Positions 24,988 to 33,051 are shown, numbered from the stretch's first letter. The stretch: DNA of 39,288 nucleotides from a virus (IMGVR_UViG_3300011013_000032:1-39288), one strand, 5' to 3'. The notes: generated from the sequence alone by a model not told the origin. Numbers and translations: made by a program.

Positions 24988-25224
24988 TTACCTTTTCTTT
25001 TTCTTAGGAGTGTTCTTAGGCTTTTTCAACTTGGCCAATTTAGCTTCTATTATATTGTAACACTCCACTTCAAAATAAGTTAGATCATCCACGTTAAAAG
25101 TATAGCCGAGTTGTTGTAACATTTTCTTATTACTATACTCGGCTACTATCGGAGCTGCAGAATTAGTAGACTGTAAACCTTGAGCGGCCCAGCTTACTTG
25201 CATTTCGATCTCTGACTTTAAGAG
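24988..25224 (-). CDS. Tail assembly chaperone, -1 frameshift extension (GT-type)
   Basis: The frame overlapping the end of the G-type gene is open from 25,260 but has no good start or ribosome binding site. Entered by a -1 shift at GGGAAAC (25,230-25,224), it adds 78 residues (LLKSEIEMQVSWAAQ to KNTPKKKKR), making a 187-residue fusion. It sits immediately before the tape measure, the constant place of the G/GT pair in long-tailed phages; such fusions hold the tape measure during tail assembly. The Lys-rich end is notable. Confidence 0.75.
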   Translation of the reverse strand, partial: LLKSEIEMQVSWAAQGLQSTNSAAPIVAEYSNKKMLQQLGYTFNVDDLTYFEVECYNIIEAKLAKLKKPKNTPKKKKR

Positions 25225-25550
25225 TTTCCCACTTGCCCAGCATTTAATACTGACGAACAAAGTTCAACTAATAATCCATCAAACTCGGGACTATATTCTA
25301 AATCTTCAAAAGACTCGGCCATAGCTCCACTTTCTACGTGTTTGATCTTTACATCTTTAATGTAACCCTTAGTACCTTCGATCAAAGCTATAACACTGTC
25401 TAGTTGATCGGTTGTTACTTGAGCTTCTCCCTCTGTACCTAGAGAGAAATTACAGTTTTTAATAATTTTTAATCTTTCAGTATACTTTGGTACTTGTAAC
25501 TGAGCAGATCCTTCAAAGCCCTCTGGAGCTTTATACTCTATACTTCTCAT
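25218..25550 (-). CDS. Tail assembly chaperone (G-type)
   Basis: 110 residues, starting MRSIEYKAPEGFEGSAQLQV, alpha/beta with an acidic later part, located between the major tail protein and tape measure. AGGA precedes the ATG. Ending in-frame at 25,218, a few codons after a slippery heptamer, is the signature of the shorter chaperone in a programmed frameshift pair. Confidence 0.8.
   Translation of the reverse strand: MRSIEYKAPEGFEGSAQLQVPKYTERLKIIKNCNFSLGTEGEAQVTTDQLDSVIALIEGTKGYIKDVKIKHVESGAMAESFEDLEYSPEFDGLLVELCSSVLNAGQVGNS
25224..25230 (-). promoter_or_regulatory. -1 programmed frameshift heptamer GGGAAAC
   Basis: Reading leftward, the zero frame reads G GGA AAC with TCT TAA directly after, and the -1 frame GGG AAA CTC continues into the extension. 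It follows the X-XXY-YYZ rule and differs from the lambda G/GT site (GGGAAAG) only in the last base. Confidence 0.8.
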
Positions 25551-25575
25551 CCTATTGCCTCCTATACGATGAATA

Positions 25576-25591
25576 GAGGGCCGAAGCCCTC
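25576..25591 (-). terminator. UUCG hairpin between major tail protein and chaperone genes
   Basis: GAGGGC and GCCCTC form a 6-bp stem with a tetraloop reading TTCG on the leftward strand. No T-run follows, so it is a weak terminator at best, or an RNA-stabilising hairpin that lowers expression of the chaperones relative to the tail tube. Confidence 0.45.
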
Positions 25592-25596
25592 ATTTA

Positions 25597-27114
25597 TTAT
25601 AAAAAGTTAATATAGAACTCGCCAGCTCCGTCTGCAACATAAGCAGAAAGACTCATAGCTAATTCAATAACTCCGTCTGTATCTTGTAACGAATACGAAA
25701 CGATTGTAGCAGTTGGCATTGCGACATTACAAGTCTTACCAGCTACCCAGTTTCCTCCAGATTTAGCACCGAAGTTCCACTGAAATTGTACGTTATCATT
25801 ACTTCTAAATTTTCTAAACTTATCGGCATCATGTTTTTCTAGTCTAGCTACTAGGTCTACAGAGACGTCTCTTTCAGTAATTAGTGATCCGGCTTTACCA
25901 GAATCAGCACACATTGAAAGTAAGTCAGACTTAGTATTAGAGACTGAAACAGAAACACTTGAAGCTTCAAAACAAACGTTGTCATCAAAGTCACCGAATA
26001 AAACTTCGTTAGACTTAGCAACGATTGGAGAAGTACTGTCATAAGACGGAGTTTGAGGAGCTGCATAGCTTAGCTCATTATCCGCTGTATATGAAGTGGC
26101 CCCTGTATCGTCAGCTACAACAACAAAACCTAAAAGAGATCCTATCGAATTAACTGAGTTAGCACCTGTACTCCAATCCAATACAAAAATTGTAGAAGTA
26201 CTAGAAGAGATTACAAACTTTCCTAGAGAGTCATCAAAAACTACTTTGATAGTCTCTGTAGTTACTCCGTCGGCCGCTACTTGAAGAGCTGCAGCTAGCT
26301 CGTGTGGATCTTTGTAAAACTTATCTTCTACTTGTGCAGAGTGAACCCCGACGTCGTCAGTAAAGTCTAAGTAAAAATTTCCAGCTGTATCCATTGGATT
26401 AAAGAAATATTCTACACCTTCCATCGAGAAAGAAGCGTTGATAAGTTCTCCGGCCGTAGCTTCTAAAGTCATGTCTACAGGTCTAACCCCAGACATTAAC
26501 TCTACTGCACCGCCGTTAGCTCTATAAAGCCAAGCTGCCATTGTAGGATGACCTTCGTCGGCCATTTTATACATTACAGCTTTACCTAGGTTTACACCAG
26601 AAGCAGGAGCTGAATGATTGAATAATAAATTTAATGTGTCAGTAGAAACGTCAAACACGTTAGATACAGAGTATCCGTTTGTTGCATCTTTCTTTAATAC
26701 TGCTTGGCCTCTTTCAAATTGAGCACCTTCTCCAACATCAACAACTACAGTACCTCTAGTCGTAGCGTCTCCAGCTGTAGACCCAGCAACCGTATTGTAC
26801 TCAATAGCTTCAATAACTTCTGCTCCAAGTAAGCACTCCAGGATTAAACCAAAGTTTGGCCTTACACCTTCGACACCGGAATGTTTCAGGTAATGACTAA
26901 CACTGGCCGAAGGCTCTTCAAATCCGAGGATTGATTTTGCTTGTCCGATTGACCCAGTTAATTCTGCGTTTTCTAGTTCACTAAAAGCAGGCTCCATAGA
27001 GAAGCCATCTTGTAGAGCAATGTAATCGTCAGCGGCCGAAGTTGGAGCAACGGGAGTTCCCTCTGCAGTTTCCTTTACTAAAGCCATGACAGTTTTTCTA
27101 TTTTGCAATGCCAT
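25597..27114 (-). CDS. Major tail (tube) protein
   Basis: 505 residues. The start (MALQNRKTVMALVKETAEGT) follows the tube-protein pattern of many siphoviruses. Around residues 240-355 it carries the module YLDFTDDVG, LAAALQVAADG, IKVVFDDSLGKFVIS, SLLGF that also appears in the 384-aa distal tail gene, which explains its larger size. Position between tail terminator and chaperones fits. It should be among the most abundant virion proteins. Confidence 0.75.
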   Translation of the reverse strand: MALQNRKTVMALVKETAEGTPVAPTSAADDYIALQDGFSMEPAFSELENAELTGSIGQAKSILGFEEPSASVSHYLKHSGVEGVRPNFGLILECLLGAEVIEAIEYNTVAGSTAGDATTRGTVVVDVGEGAQFERGQAVLKKDATNGYSVSNVFDVSTDTLNLLFNHSAPASGVNLGKAVMYKMADEGHPTMAAWLYRANGGAVELMSGVRPVDMTLEATAGELINASFSMEGVEYFFNPMDTAGNFYLDFTDDVGVHSAQVEDKFYKDPHELAAALQVAADGVTTETIKVVFDDSLGKFVISSSTSTIFVLDWSTGANSVNSIGSLLGFVVVADDTGATSYTADNELSYAAPQTPSYDSTSPIVAKSNEVLFGDFDDNVCFEASSVSVSVSNTKSDLLSMCADSGKAGSLITERDVSVDLVARLEKHDADKFRKFRSNDNVQFQWNFGAKSGGNWVAGKTCNVAMPTATIVSYSLQDTDGVIELAMSLSAYVADGAGEFYINFL

Positions 27115-27122
27115 AAAATCTC

Positions 27123-27575
27123 CTATAGGTTTTCAAAATATTCTATGTCGAAAGAACTCTCAATGACTAGGTAGTTGTTTCGATCGGTAAATACGTTTTC
27201 TATTCCATTGTCACCTGAATAAATCAATTTAGCTAGTAAATCCTCTAAAGTTGGATCCTGCTCAAAGGATTTTATCAAAGTAAAATGATCCTCTAATAAT
27301 TGTTTCTCGGCCGTCTGTCTGATAGATATATCTTTGGCCGTCCCTCTATTTATAATAGATAGAGAAACCACTAACTCTCTCTGTACAGATAACTTACAAG
27401 AAATATTTCTATTTGTGTTGTTTCCAGGCCCTAGATAGAAACCATAGCCTCTACCCAAAGCATAAGTATCATTTACACCTAATTCTCTAGGGTCATAAAA
27501 TTTCTTATGTGTCCCTGAAAACAAAGTACCCAAATGTGTGTCTACTGTATCATAAACAGTACTGATAACACTCAT
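27123..27575 (-). CDS. Tail terminator/completion protein
   Basis: 150 residues. Layout of an N-terminal helix, strands (ISCKLSVQRELVVSLSIINRG), then a long helix (TAEKQLLEDHFTLIK) and a strand pair at the end, as in gpU/tail-terminator folds. Placed directly before the major tail protein, where this gene usually lies. Overlaps the preceding gene by ATGA. Confidence 0.6.
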   Translation of the reverse strand: MSVISTVYDTVDTHLGTLFSGTHKKFYDPRELGVNDTYALGRGYGFYLGPGNNTNRNISCKLSVQRELVVSLSIINRGTAKDISIRQTAEKQLLEDHFTLIKSFEQDPTLEDLLAKLIYSGDNGIENVFTDRNNYLVIESSFDIEYFENL

Positions 27576-28441
27576 CTGACTAACCTTTTAATAGATCCCT
27601 GGAGTTCCCTAGAATCTAACTCCCCATCCATGTCTGAATCAAAAGTAAATCTATCTACGTCCAAAGAGTCGTCATATAGTTTTCTAAGTTCCTTTCTCTT
27701 TTCAATATAAGAAGGTCCTAAATTCATATAAATTAAATCTAATGTTTTATAAGTGGCTGGAATAAACACGTCATCAAATCGGATAACCTGTTCTCTGGCA
27801 TCTATTAAACCTAGATGTTTTAGATCTATAACTAACATTTTAGAAGCCGTCATGATTTCAGGTATCCAGTCTGATTTAGATACTCCTCCAATGGCCTCGT
27901 AGAAACAAGATATCTCTACATCAATATTATCTAGCTCTTGAGTAGTCGTAAAAGCATAAGAAATCTCTTTGATCTTTAATCCTGCATCTAAGTCAGAATC
28001 GTAAGATATTCTCATCCAGTAAGTATTATATAATGTTACTTTTTGAGCAGATGCTAAAGTTTGTAATTCAGCTGGAGCATAATTTTCAGAAGAGTCTGCT
28101 ATTCTATTCCAGCTATATCCATTATCAGTGACCCATTGAATATTCCCAGGTCTAGTGAAAGGTACTCCGGCCAAAGCAGAAGCATCTAAAATATCTACGG
28201 CTTCAATCCATCCGTTACCTTGTCCTCCCCAGTACTCAATTTTAATATTGGCCGCAGCTGTATTAACTGTATCTCCAACATAAGGGAAGATATTTGTTAC
28301 TGGAAAATTGTGGGCCATGTATAGATAATCTGTACTAGTCAAAGCTGGAGTCAGATCTATGGCCTCTTCTTGATTTGCTAATGAATAGTCAGTGAAAGAA
28401 GTGCCGTCATATTTAAATAATCTTAGATATTCATAAAGCAT
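27572..28441 (-). CDS. Head-tail region structural protein with EF-hand-like loop
   Basis: 289 residues. The first 220 are a beta-rich domain (SLANQEEAIDLTPALTSTDY, IEYWGGQGNGW, YNTYWMRISYD). The C-terminus, residues 268-279, is DSDMDGELDSRE, which fits an EF-hand calcium loop at positions 1, 3, 5, 9 and 12. Located between the putative protease-like gene and the tail terminator. Not assigned to a named family; a virion joining or accessory role is likely. Confidence 0.6.
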   Translation of the reverse strand: MLYEYLRLFKYDGTSFTDYSLANQEEAIDLTPALTSTDYLYMAHNFPVTNIFPYVGDTVNTAAANIKIEYWGGQGNGWIEAVDILDASALAGVPFTRPGNIQWVTDNGYSWNRIADSSENYAPAELQTLASAQKVTLYNTYWMRISYDSDLDAGLKIKEISYAFTTTQELDNIDVEISCFYEAIGGVSKSDWIPEIMTASKMLVIDLKHLGLIDAREQVIRFDDVFIPATYKTLDLIYMNLGPSYIEKRKELRKLYDDSLDVDRFTFDSDMDGELDSRELQGSIKRLVR

Positions 28442-28878
28442 TATTTCTCCCCTAACATTTTTAAATGTTTTTCTAAATCATGCACTGTGAACAGATCCAA
28501 ATTACCTTCTATCCCTAAAGAACGCCCAAGCATCTCACTGCATTGGTAGGCATTGTCCCCATTATTATAAAACTTGGCCTTAAATGCTATGGCAAAAAGT
28601 GAAAGTATGTCGTACTTTTTCCCGTCTTGTTTTAAACAAAAGGCTAAAGAGCTTTTCCTAAGGTGTCTAGGTACTTCGTACTGAGCTACTATTTTATTTT
28701 CTTTTAAGAAATCTTCTAATGTGGAGATGTGTACTCCTCCTAAGATAGAAGCTTCAATAACCATTTCCACGCCGGCCACAACAAATTTTCTAGTTGAGTG
28801 AGAGTAATCTTTCCCCATGAACTTCATTAATGAGTATGAGATAATATTAAATTTTATTCTTGTAGTTAGTAAAATCAT
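28441..28878 (-). CDS. Permuted NlpC/P60 (papain-like) hydrolase candidate
   Basis: About 145 residues from ATG 28,878 (a GTG/ATG-type start at 28,899 would add seven). A conserved-looking DYSHS (His near 27) comes before AYQCSEML (Cys near 113), the His-then-Cys order of circularly permuted NlpC/P60 (YiiX/YaeF, LRAT-like) enzymes. These hydrolyse amide or ester bonds, often in cell-wall peptides or lipids. In a virion gene cluster it may be a tail-borne wall hydrolase. Motif match only. Confidence 0.5.
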   Translation of the reverse strand: MILLTTRIKFNIISYSLMKFMGKDYSHSTRKFVVAGVEMVIEASILGGVHISTLEDFLKENKIVAQYEVPRHLRKSSLAFCLKQDGKKYDILSLFAIAFKAKFYNNGDNAYQCSEMLGRSLGIEGNLDLFTVHDLEKHLKMLGEK

Positions 28879-28879
28879 A

Positions 28880-29638
28880 TTAGGCCCTATAGTACTCAAG
28901 CGAACACATGAACTTGTGTTGTAGTCCCGCTGCGTGGTGTACTCTAATTTGTATCATGTTCATATCGGCACCTACACCGATGTCCTTGTTAATCATTTTG
29001 GATGATTCCCCATCAATATGAATGACGCCTTGAAATTCTTCTAGATCTAACCCACCAATAAATTCAGAATATAAATCAACACCTACGTTTGTTATATCTT
29101 CTTTCGTTCCTGAGAAGTTACCTATACCAACACCGATATTACAAATATCTGTAGCATAAGCCTTGTTATAAATAGTGCCTTTTAGAATATCGAAATCGTA
29201 TGTTGGTTTTATTGTAACTCTTGTTTCAACAATATTAGCTTGATCGGCAACATAGTCAGTGACTAGCGAACCGTCTGCTTTAAGGTGCTTAACAGTATAT
29301 ATACACCTATCTTCATTTTTAAAAGTCTTCATGCTTACTGAGTTCGTCTCGGTAGCCGTTATAATAGTCGTCATGTGTGAGAGGAACTTCCATCCCTTCT
29401 CTGTCATAGCTAAACGATATAGAGGTCTTCCGGAGTCATCCGAAACAGTCTTATTTATTTCCCCATACATACTATGGGCCAGGAAATCAGTTTCATCTGA
29501 GCTTCCTAACTCTATTAAACAAAATACTGCTTCGTCTGGCATATAAACTTTTTTAAAAGCACCTTGGTTGACAGCTCTAAGCCTACCGCCTACTGCTTCA
29601 TATATTGCCTTAAACTGTGTGTATGTCATCTTGTGCAT
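28880..29638 (-). CDS. Hypothetical virion-region protein (252 aa)
   Basis: 252 residues with no recognised motif; mixed strands and helices (LKADGSLVTDYVADQ, MIQIRVHHAAGLQHKF). Its ATG overlaps the previous stop (TAATG) and the end overlaps the next gene frame. Contains a single GGCC, fewer than neighbours. It lies among small structural proteins between capsid and tail genes. Confidence 0.55.
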   Translation of the reverse strand: MHKMTYTQFKAIYEAVGGRLRAVNQGAFKKVYMPDEAVFCLIELGSSDETDFLAHSMYGEINKTVSDDSGRPLYRLAMTEKGWKFLSHMTTIITATETNSVSMKTFKNEDRCIYTVKHLKADGSLVTDYVADQANIVETRVTIKPTYDFDILKGTIYNKAYATDICNIGVGIGNFSGTKEDITNVGVDLYSEFIGGLDLEEFQGVIHIDGESSKMINKDIGVGADMNMIQIRVHHAAGLQHKFMCSLEYYRA

Positions 29639-30165
29639 TATAAAATTTCCCTAGATACTGCATGTTTTTTAGCTTTTTTATTGGGGCCGGCGGCTTTTGC
29701 TGATATTTTAAAACTAGTAGAATAATAAATAGGAAATTCGGCTTTATATTGAAGCTTGTTACCGTCATACTCAAAGCCTAAAAAGGATTCCTTACCAGCC
29801 CCATTGAATGTAGAAAATTTCTCAATATCATTTTTAAAGTTTAAATTAAAGGATTCAATACCGTCGATTTCTAACTTTATATCGAGATCATCAGTGCTGA
29901 ACTCAATAAAAAAGGCATACAGTTTACCTTCTTCTGAGGTTTGTTCATATATAGTAGTGTAAACAGAGTTAGATAGGATTATCTCTGTATTACTATGTTC
30001 TACTCTTAAACCACTTTTAACTAAATTAGGAGAAGCCCCACTGGAAAAAGAAGCATCAACTTTTAACCTATCGCCAGTATTACCAATTGTCGTATTGTCT
30101 GTACCGCCGATTACTTTATGTTCATTTTCTGGTGTTAAATCTGAAAAACCACTTACACCACTCAT
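29638..30165 (-). CDS. Structural accessory protein with IGGTDNTTIGNTGDRLKV motif
   Basis: 175 residues. The N-terminal KVIGGTDNTTIGNTGDRLKV is a pattern I associate with phage virion accessory proteins; the rest is a beta-sandwich (LYAFFIEFSTDDLDIKLEID) and the C-terminus is Lys-rich. Probably a decoration or neck-associated protein. Family not named. Confidence 0.55.
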   Translation of the reverse strand: MSGVSGFSDLTPENEHKVIGGTDNTTIGNTGDRLKVDASFSSGASPNLVKSGLRVEHSNTEIILSNSVYTTIYEQTSEEGKLYAFFIEFSTDDLDIKLEIDGIESFNLNFKNDIEKFSTFNGAGKESFLGFEYDGNKLQYKAEFPIYYSTSFKISAKAAGPNKKAKKHAVSREIL

Positions 30166-30386
30166 TTAACATCGCCTTCAGTTACTTTAGGGGCGCCGTT
30201 CAGCATTTCTTGCTTAATAGCATCGTCAATCTTTTGCTCTAAATCATTAAACCAAACAAAAAGTGACGCTACACTAATAGCAGCGTCACCCCTTAATTCT
30301 AGCTTAGACATGGATATAACTTTTTTAAACGCCTTGTACTTTGCCAAGTCATCTCTGTTAAATTTGCTTAAAAGCTTTAATTCCAT
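30162..30386 (-). CDS. Hypothetical helical protein (74 aa)
   Basis: The frame opens at 30,419, but ATG 30,386 is favoured by AAGGA about 5 nt upstream. It encodes MELKLLSKFNRDDLAKYKAF, then an amphipathic helical body. Overlaps the next gene by 4 bp. Function unknown. Confidence 0.6.
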   Translation of the reverse strand: MELKLLSKFNRDDLAKYKAFKKVISMSKLELRGDAAISVASLFVWFNDLEQKIDDAIKQEMLNGAPKVTEGDVK

Positions 30387-30399
30387 ATCTATCCTTTTG

Positions 30400-31008
30400 T
30401 TATGCTGCGTACTCAACAACTCTTAAATCAGCAGAACCAGCCGATGTAATTGCAAAAAGATTTGCACCGTCATCAAGGTTTGCAGAATAAGAAGAACCTT
30501 TTGGAACTTTCATCCCGTTTGCTGCTGAAACTCCAGTTGCTTCTTTTAGGTAAATATCTTGTGACCCTAAATTTTGAACTAAAACTGAAAGTCTACCAAT
30601 TAAAGGTGTTGATACTAATTCTGATTCTGTGGTTGTCGCAGTTTCAGCACTAACCTTCCAAGAAGCATAACCACCTGGAGTAGTTTCTACACTCCAAGTT
30701 CCGCCCTGGTGTGCTGTTACTGAATCACTTGCAAATGCCAAACCTCTGATGTCCAAACCAATAGCATCGACAGTAATTGAACCACCGTTATCAGAAATAT
30801 CCACGGCCCAAACGCCTGACTGTACTGCAGCCACGCTATCGCTAACTGAACTTAAACCTCTTATGTCTAAACCAACTGCGTCCACAGTGATCGAGTTTCC
30901 ACCGTCGTTAAACGATAGGTGTCCAGACGCATCGATCAAAAGATCGTTTGATCCGTCACTAATTTTAATTGAATGTAAAGATGCCTGAATGTCGTCTAAT
31001 GTAATCAT
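30400..31008 (-). CDS. Repeat-containing virion accessory protein
   Basis: 202 residues with two tandem units of about 37 residues (ITVDAVGLDIRGLSSVSDSV and ITVDAIGLDIRGLAFASDSV with their followers) and a C-terminal beta module ending LRVVEYAA. Two further genes downstream end with similar modules (VTVEIIEWA, VTVKILEAA). Possibly a decoration protein or head fibre. AAGG precedes the ATG. Confidence 0.6.
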   Translation of the reverse strand: MITLDDIQASLHSIKISDGSNDLLIDASGHLSFNDGGNSITVDAVGLDIRGLSSVSDSVAAVQSGVWAVDISDNGGSITVDAIGLDIRGLAFASDSVTAHQGGTWSVETTPGGYASWKVSAETATTTESELVSTPLIGRLSVLVQNLGSQDIYLKEATGVSAANGMKVPKGSSYSANLDDGANLFAITSAGSADLRVVEYAA

Positions 31009-31024
31009 TGTTAACCTTCCCTAG

Positions 31025-31351
31025 TTATGCCCACTCTATAATTTCCACCGTGACTCCTGCCACGTCAGATTGTAGAAAAAGCGTTAATGATGTGGCGTTT
31101 AGGCCTTCCTCATTGTAAACCGTGTGAGGTTTTAAAGTAATAAACTTTGTCCCACTTTCTCCAGAATTATAAGCTAACTTTAGTGTAGCACTCTCCCTAC
31201 ATCTGACCAAGAACCTCTTAACGTTTGAAGAGAGAACCTGGCTAACTTCTGTGTTGGCCGTGGCCACTGCTTTATTATAAATTGTCGGATTAGTTACTTC
31301 ACTTAATAAAGTGGTGTCGACTTTTCTGACCGACTGATTAGCTGAGCCCAT
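31025..31351 (-). CDS. Small beta-module virion protein (108 aa)
   Basis: 108 residues, with a beta-sandwich (VKRFLVRCRESATLKLAYN, VYNEEGLNATSLTLFLQ) and the ending VTVEIIEWA shared in form with both neighbours. Likely a paralogous decoration-type protein. Overlaps the upstream gene by 1 bp. Confidence 0.55.
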   Translation of the reverse strand: MGSANQSVRKVDTTLLSEVTNPTIYNKAVATANTEVSQVLSSNVKRFLVRCRESATLKLAYNSGESGTKFITLKPHTVYNEEGLNATSLTLFLQSDVAGVTVEIIEWA

Positions 31352-31773
31352 TAAGCAGCCTCCAGTATTTTTACTGTGACTGTGCCTGATGCGACTATAG
31401 CATAAACTTGGATACTATCCGTTATATCTATATTTAACATTTCTCTTGGAAGGATTTCCCATCCACCGGTTGTCGCTGCATCGTCTGCAGTTACCGTGTT
31501 TGCTGGTCCTATATATAAAGTGGCTGCATTGTCTTTATTCCAAATAATTAAAGTGTTTCTATCTGTAAGAGACGTAGTTGGGATTGCAACAGCTGTAGTA
31601 CCAACCGATACTGTGGTGACTTTCCACTCTTTAGTAAAACCGACAACATTTAAACTACCTTCTCCAATGTTAACACTTCCGGTAACATTTCTGGCCACTT
31701 CTCCGTTAAGGTCTGCAATGAACGAGTTTCCATCGTCCGTTCCTCTATGTCCCGATGGAGGTCTAGCTGCCAA
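31351..31773 (-). CDS. Small beta-module virion protein (140 aa)
   Basis: 140 residues. A flexible N-terminus (MAARPPSGHRGTDDGNSF) precedes a beta domain (TLIIWNKDNAATLYIGPAN) and the ending VYAIVASGTVTVKILEAA. Third member of the related trio. First gene after the terminator at 31,794-31,813, so its expression depends on read-through or on an unseen start. Confidence 0.6.
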   Translation of the reverse strand: MAARPPSGHRGTDDGNSFIADLNGEVARNVTGSVNIGEGSLNVVGFTKEWKVTTVSVGTTAVAIPTTSLTDRNTLIIWNKDNAATLYIGPANTVTADDAATTGGWEILPREMLNIDITDSIQVYAIVASGTVTVKILEAA

Positions 31774-31793
31774 AGTAACTCCTTACTAAAAGA

Positions 31794-31813
31794 GAGGAGG
31801 CCGAAACCTCCTC
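31794..31813 (-). terminator. Terminator closing the capsid transcription unit
   Basis: GAGGAGG (31,813-31,807 reading leftward) and CCTCCTC (31,800-31,794) form a 7-bp GC-rich stem with loop TTTCGG, followed leftward by TCTTTT. It lies between the 75-aa gene and the beta-module genes, so it would stop most capsid transcripts here. Confidence 0.75.
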
Positions 31814-31856
31814 AAATCTTTTATTACAAAGGTGAGGCCCGCTCAGCAACAAAAGA

Positions 31857-32084
31857 CTATCCATTTCGACTCGCTTTCTTTTTAGGCCGCTTCGTCGTGG
31901 TCTTTTTAGTTGTCTCCATGATTTTATCTTGTTTCTCTTCGTGTACACCTTGTACCAAAAAGAAGATATACCATGTGGCCCCTAATTTTTTTATTTCTTG
32001 TATCACGATTGGAAGCTTGATTTTTTCAAGCTCCCTTTCGAGTAATACGATATTATCCCCAGTGATGTGCCTCAATTTCACCAT
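31857..32084 (-). CDS. Small basic-tailed protein coupled to the capsid gene
   Basis: 75 residues, starting 5 bp after the capsid stop, so probably read by re-initiation. The first half is helical (IVLLERELEKIKLPIVIQEI), the C-terminus is very basic (KKTTTKRPKKKASRNG). No motif. Could be a capsid-associated DNA-binding protein or a translation by-product; a frame at 31,763-31,948 on the same strand is considered a shadow. Confidence 0.6.
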   Translation of the reverse strand: MVKLRHITGDNIVLLERELEKIKLPIVIQEIKKLGATWYIFFLVQGVHEEKQDKIMETTKKTTTKRPKKKASRNG

Positions 32085-32089
32085 GGATA

Positions 32090-32923
32090 TTATCCAGAAA
32101 TCTTAACGATTCTTGTATCGTCAAATAATTGATATCCGTAAACAAAGTCAGCAGATACTAAGTATCCATACTTGTTATTAGAATGAAGGTCAGAGATCTT
32201 GATTCTAATATCTTGTTGCATAACTAATTGTAGAGCAGAAGGATGAACAGCAAAACCTGTGTCAGCTGCGATACCATCATGTTCCATGATTTGGAATCCC
32301 ATGAAAGCGTCAGCTACACCTGGTTCAGATAAGTTCCCAGAAGTATAGTCTCTACTCATAACTTTAGCGTCATCAAGGATGTCACCATAGTATTGAGGAT
32401 CAAGAAATAACTTTCTGTTAGTAGTTGGGATAAGAGCTTTTGACATAAGAGTTCTAATTGCCCCTAAGTCAACGGCTGCTAAATCTCCAATTACAGCTGG
32501 AGCGATATCATGATCCGGAGCTAAAGCACTAGGTACTAGAGCAGAGATGATATCGTTTTCTAATTGTTTTCTAATTGAGTAAACTAAAGCTTCTTGAGCT
32601 TCTGCTTGAAAACTCATTGACTGTAGTTGACCTAAGTCAGAAATTTCAAAAGCTGCACTAGCTCTTTTGTTAGCGACGATATTAAACTGAGTTGTATTTA
32701 ACAATTCAGAAGAAAAAGCTACAGTGTCATCTGTTAGGATTTCACCTGTAGGAGCGTTTACTTGGTTAACTCTAACCGTGTCTCCCATATTCTTAATTGC
32801 GCCTTCGTACTCTCTTGAGAAAGTGTTCGCAAATAAAATTTTCGAGCGAAGCTCGTCGTACATTTTTGGTGACCAGATCTCTGGTATTAAATTGGCTAAT
32901 TGTGTTACGCCTGAAGTTGCCAT
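32090..32923 (-). CDS. Major capsid protein (HK97-like fold)
   Basis: 277 residues with the pattern of HK97-fold coats: an N-terminal arm (LANLIPEIWSPKMYDELRSK), an extended loop (GDTVRVNQVNAPTGEILTDD), a spine helix, and a C-terminal A-domain with FMGFQIMEHDGI and FVYGYQLFDDTRIV. It follows the scaffold gene. AGGAG lies 8 nt before the ATG, and a promoter candidate precedes it. No GGCC occurs in this gene. Confidence 0.88.
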   Translation of the reverse strand: MATSGVTQLANLIPEIWSPKMYDELRSKILFANTFSREYEGAIKNMGDTVRVNQVNAPTGEILTDDTVAFSSELLNTTQFNIVANKRASAAFEISDLGQLQSMSFQAEAQEALVYSIRKQLENDIISALVPSALAPDHDIAPAVIGDLAAVDLGAIRTLMSKALIPTTNRKLFLDPQYYGDILDDAKVMSRDYTSGNLSEPGVADAFMGFQIMEHDGIAADTGFAVHPSALQLVMQQDIRIKISDLHSNNKYGYLVSADFVYGYQLFDDTRIVKISG

Positions 32924-33022
32924 CTATGACTCTCCTGTTATATTCCGTTAATAAATTTGTTTAGACTCTTCCCTAAGCTGCACAGCTAGCTCGGCAATCT
33001 TCCACAGGTAAGATTAAGAATA

Positions 33023-33051
33023 ATTAAATCTTAATTGATTTATTTTCTCAA
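33023..33051 (-). promoter_or_regulatory. Candidate promoter for the major capsid gene
   Basis: Reading leftward: TTGAGA (33,051-33,046) - 17 bp - TTTAAT (33,028-33,023), five of six at each box. The -35 lies in the last codons of the scaffold gene. An inverted AAGATT/AATCTT pair (33,010-33,032) covers the -10, a possible operator. Confidence 0.6.

Noticed and set aside
24496-25083. 195-aa rightward frame across the tape-measure start
   Set aside because: Antisense to the tape-measure coiled coil and the chaperone end; no ribosome binding site and no independent support.
28880-31000. Second GGCC-poor island
   Set aside because: Only 3 GGCC in 2.1 kb, but the neighbouring capsid gene is also free of GGCC and genes here fit the structural operon, so foreign origin is not supported.
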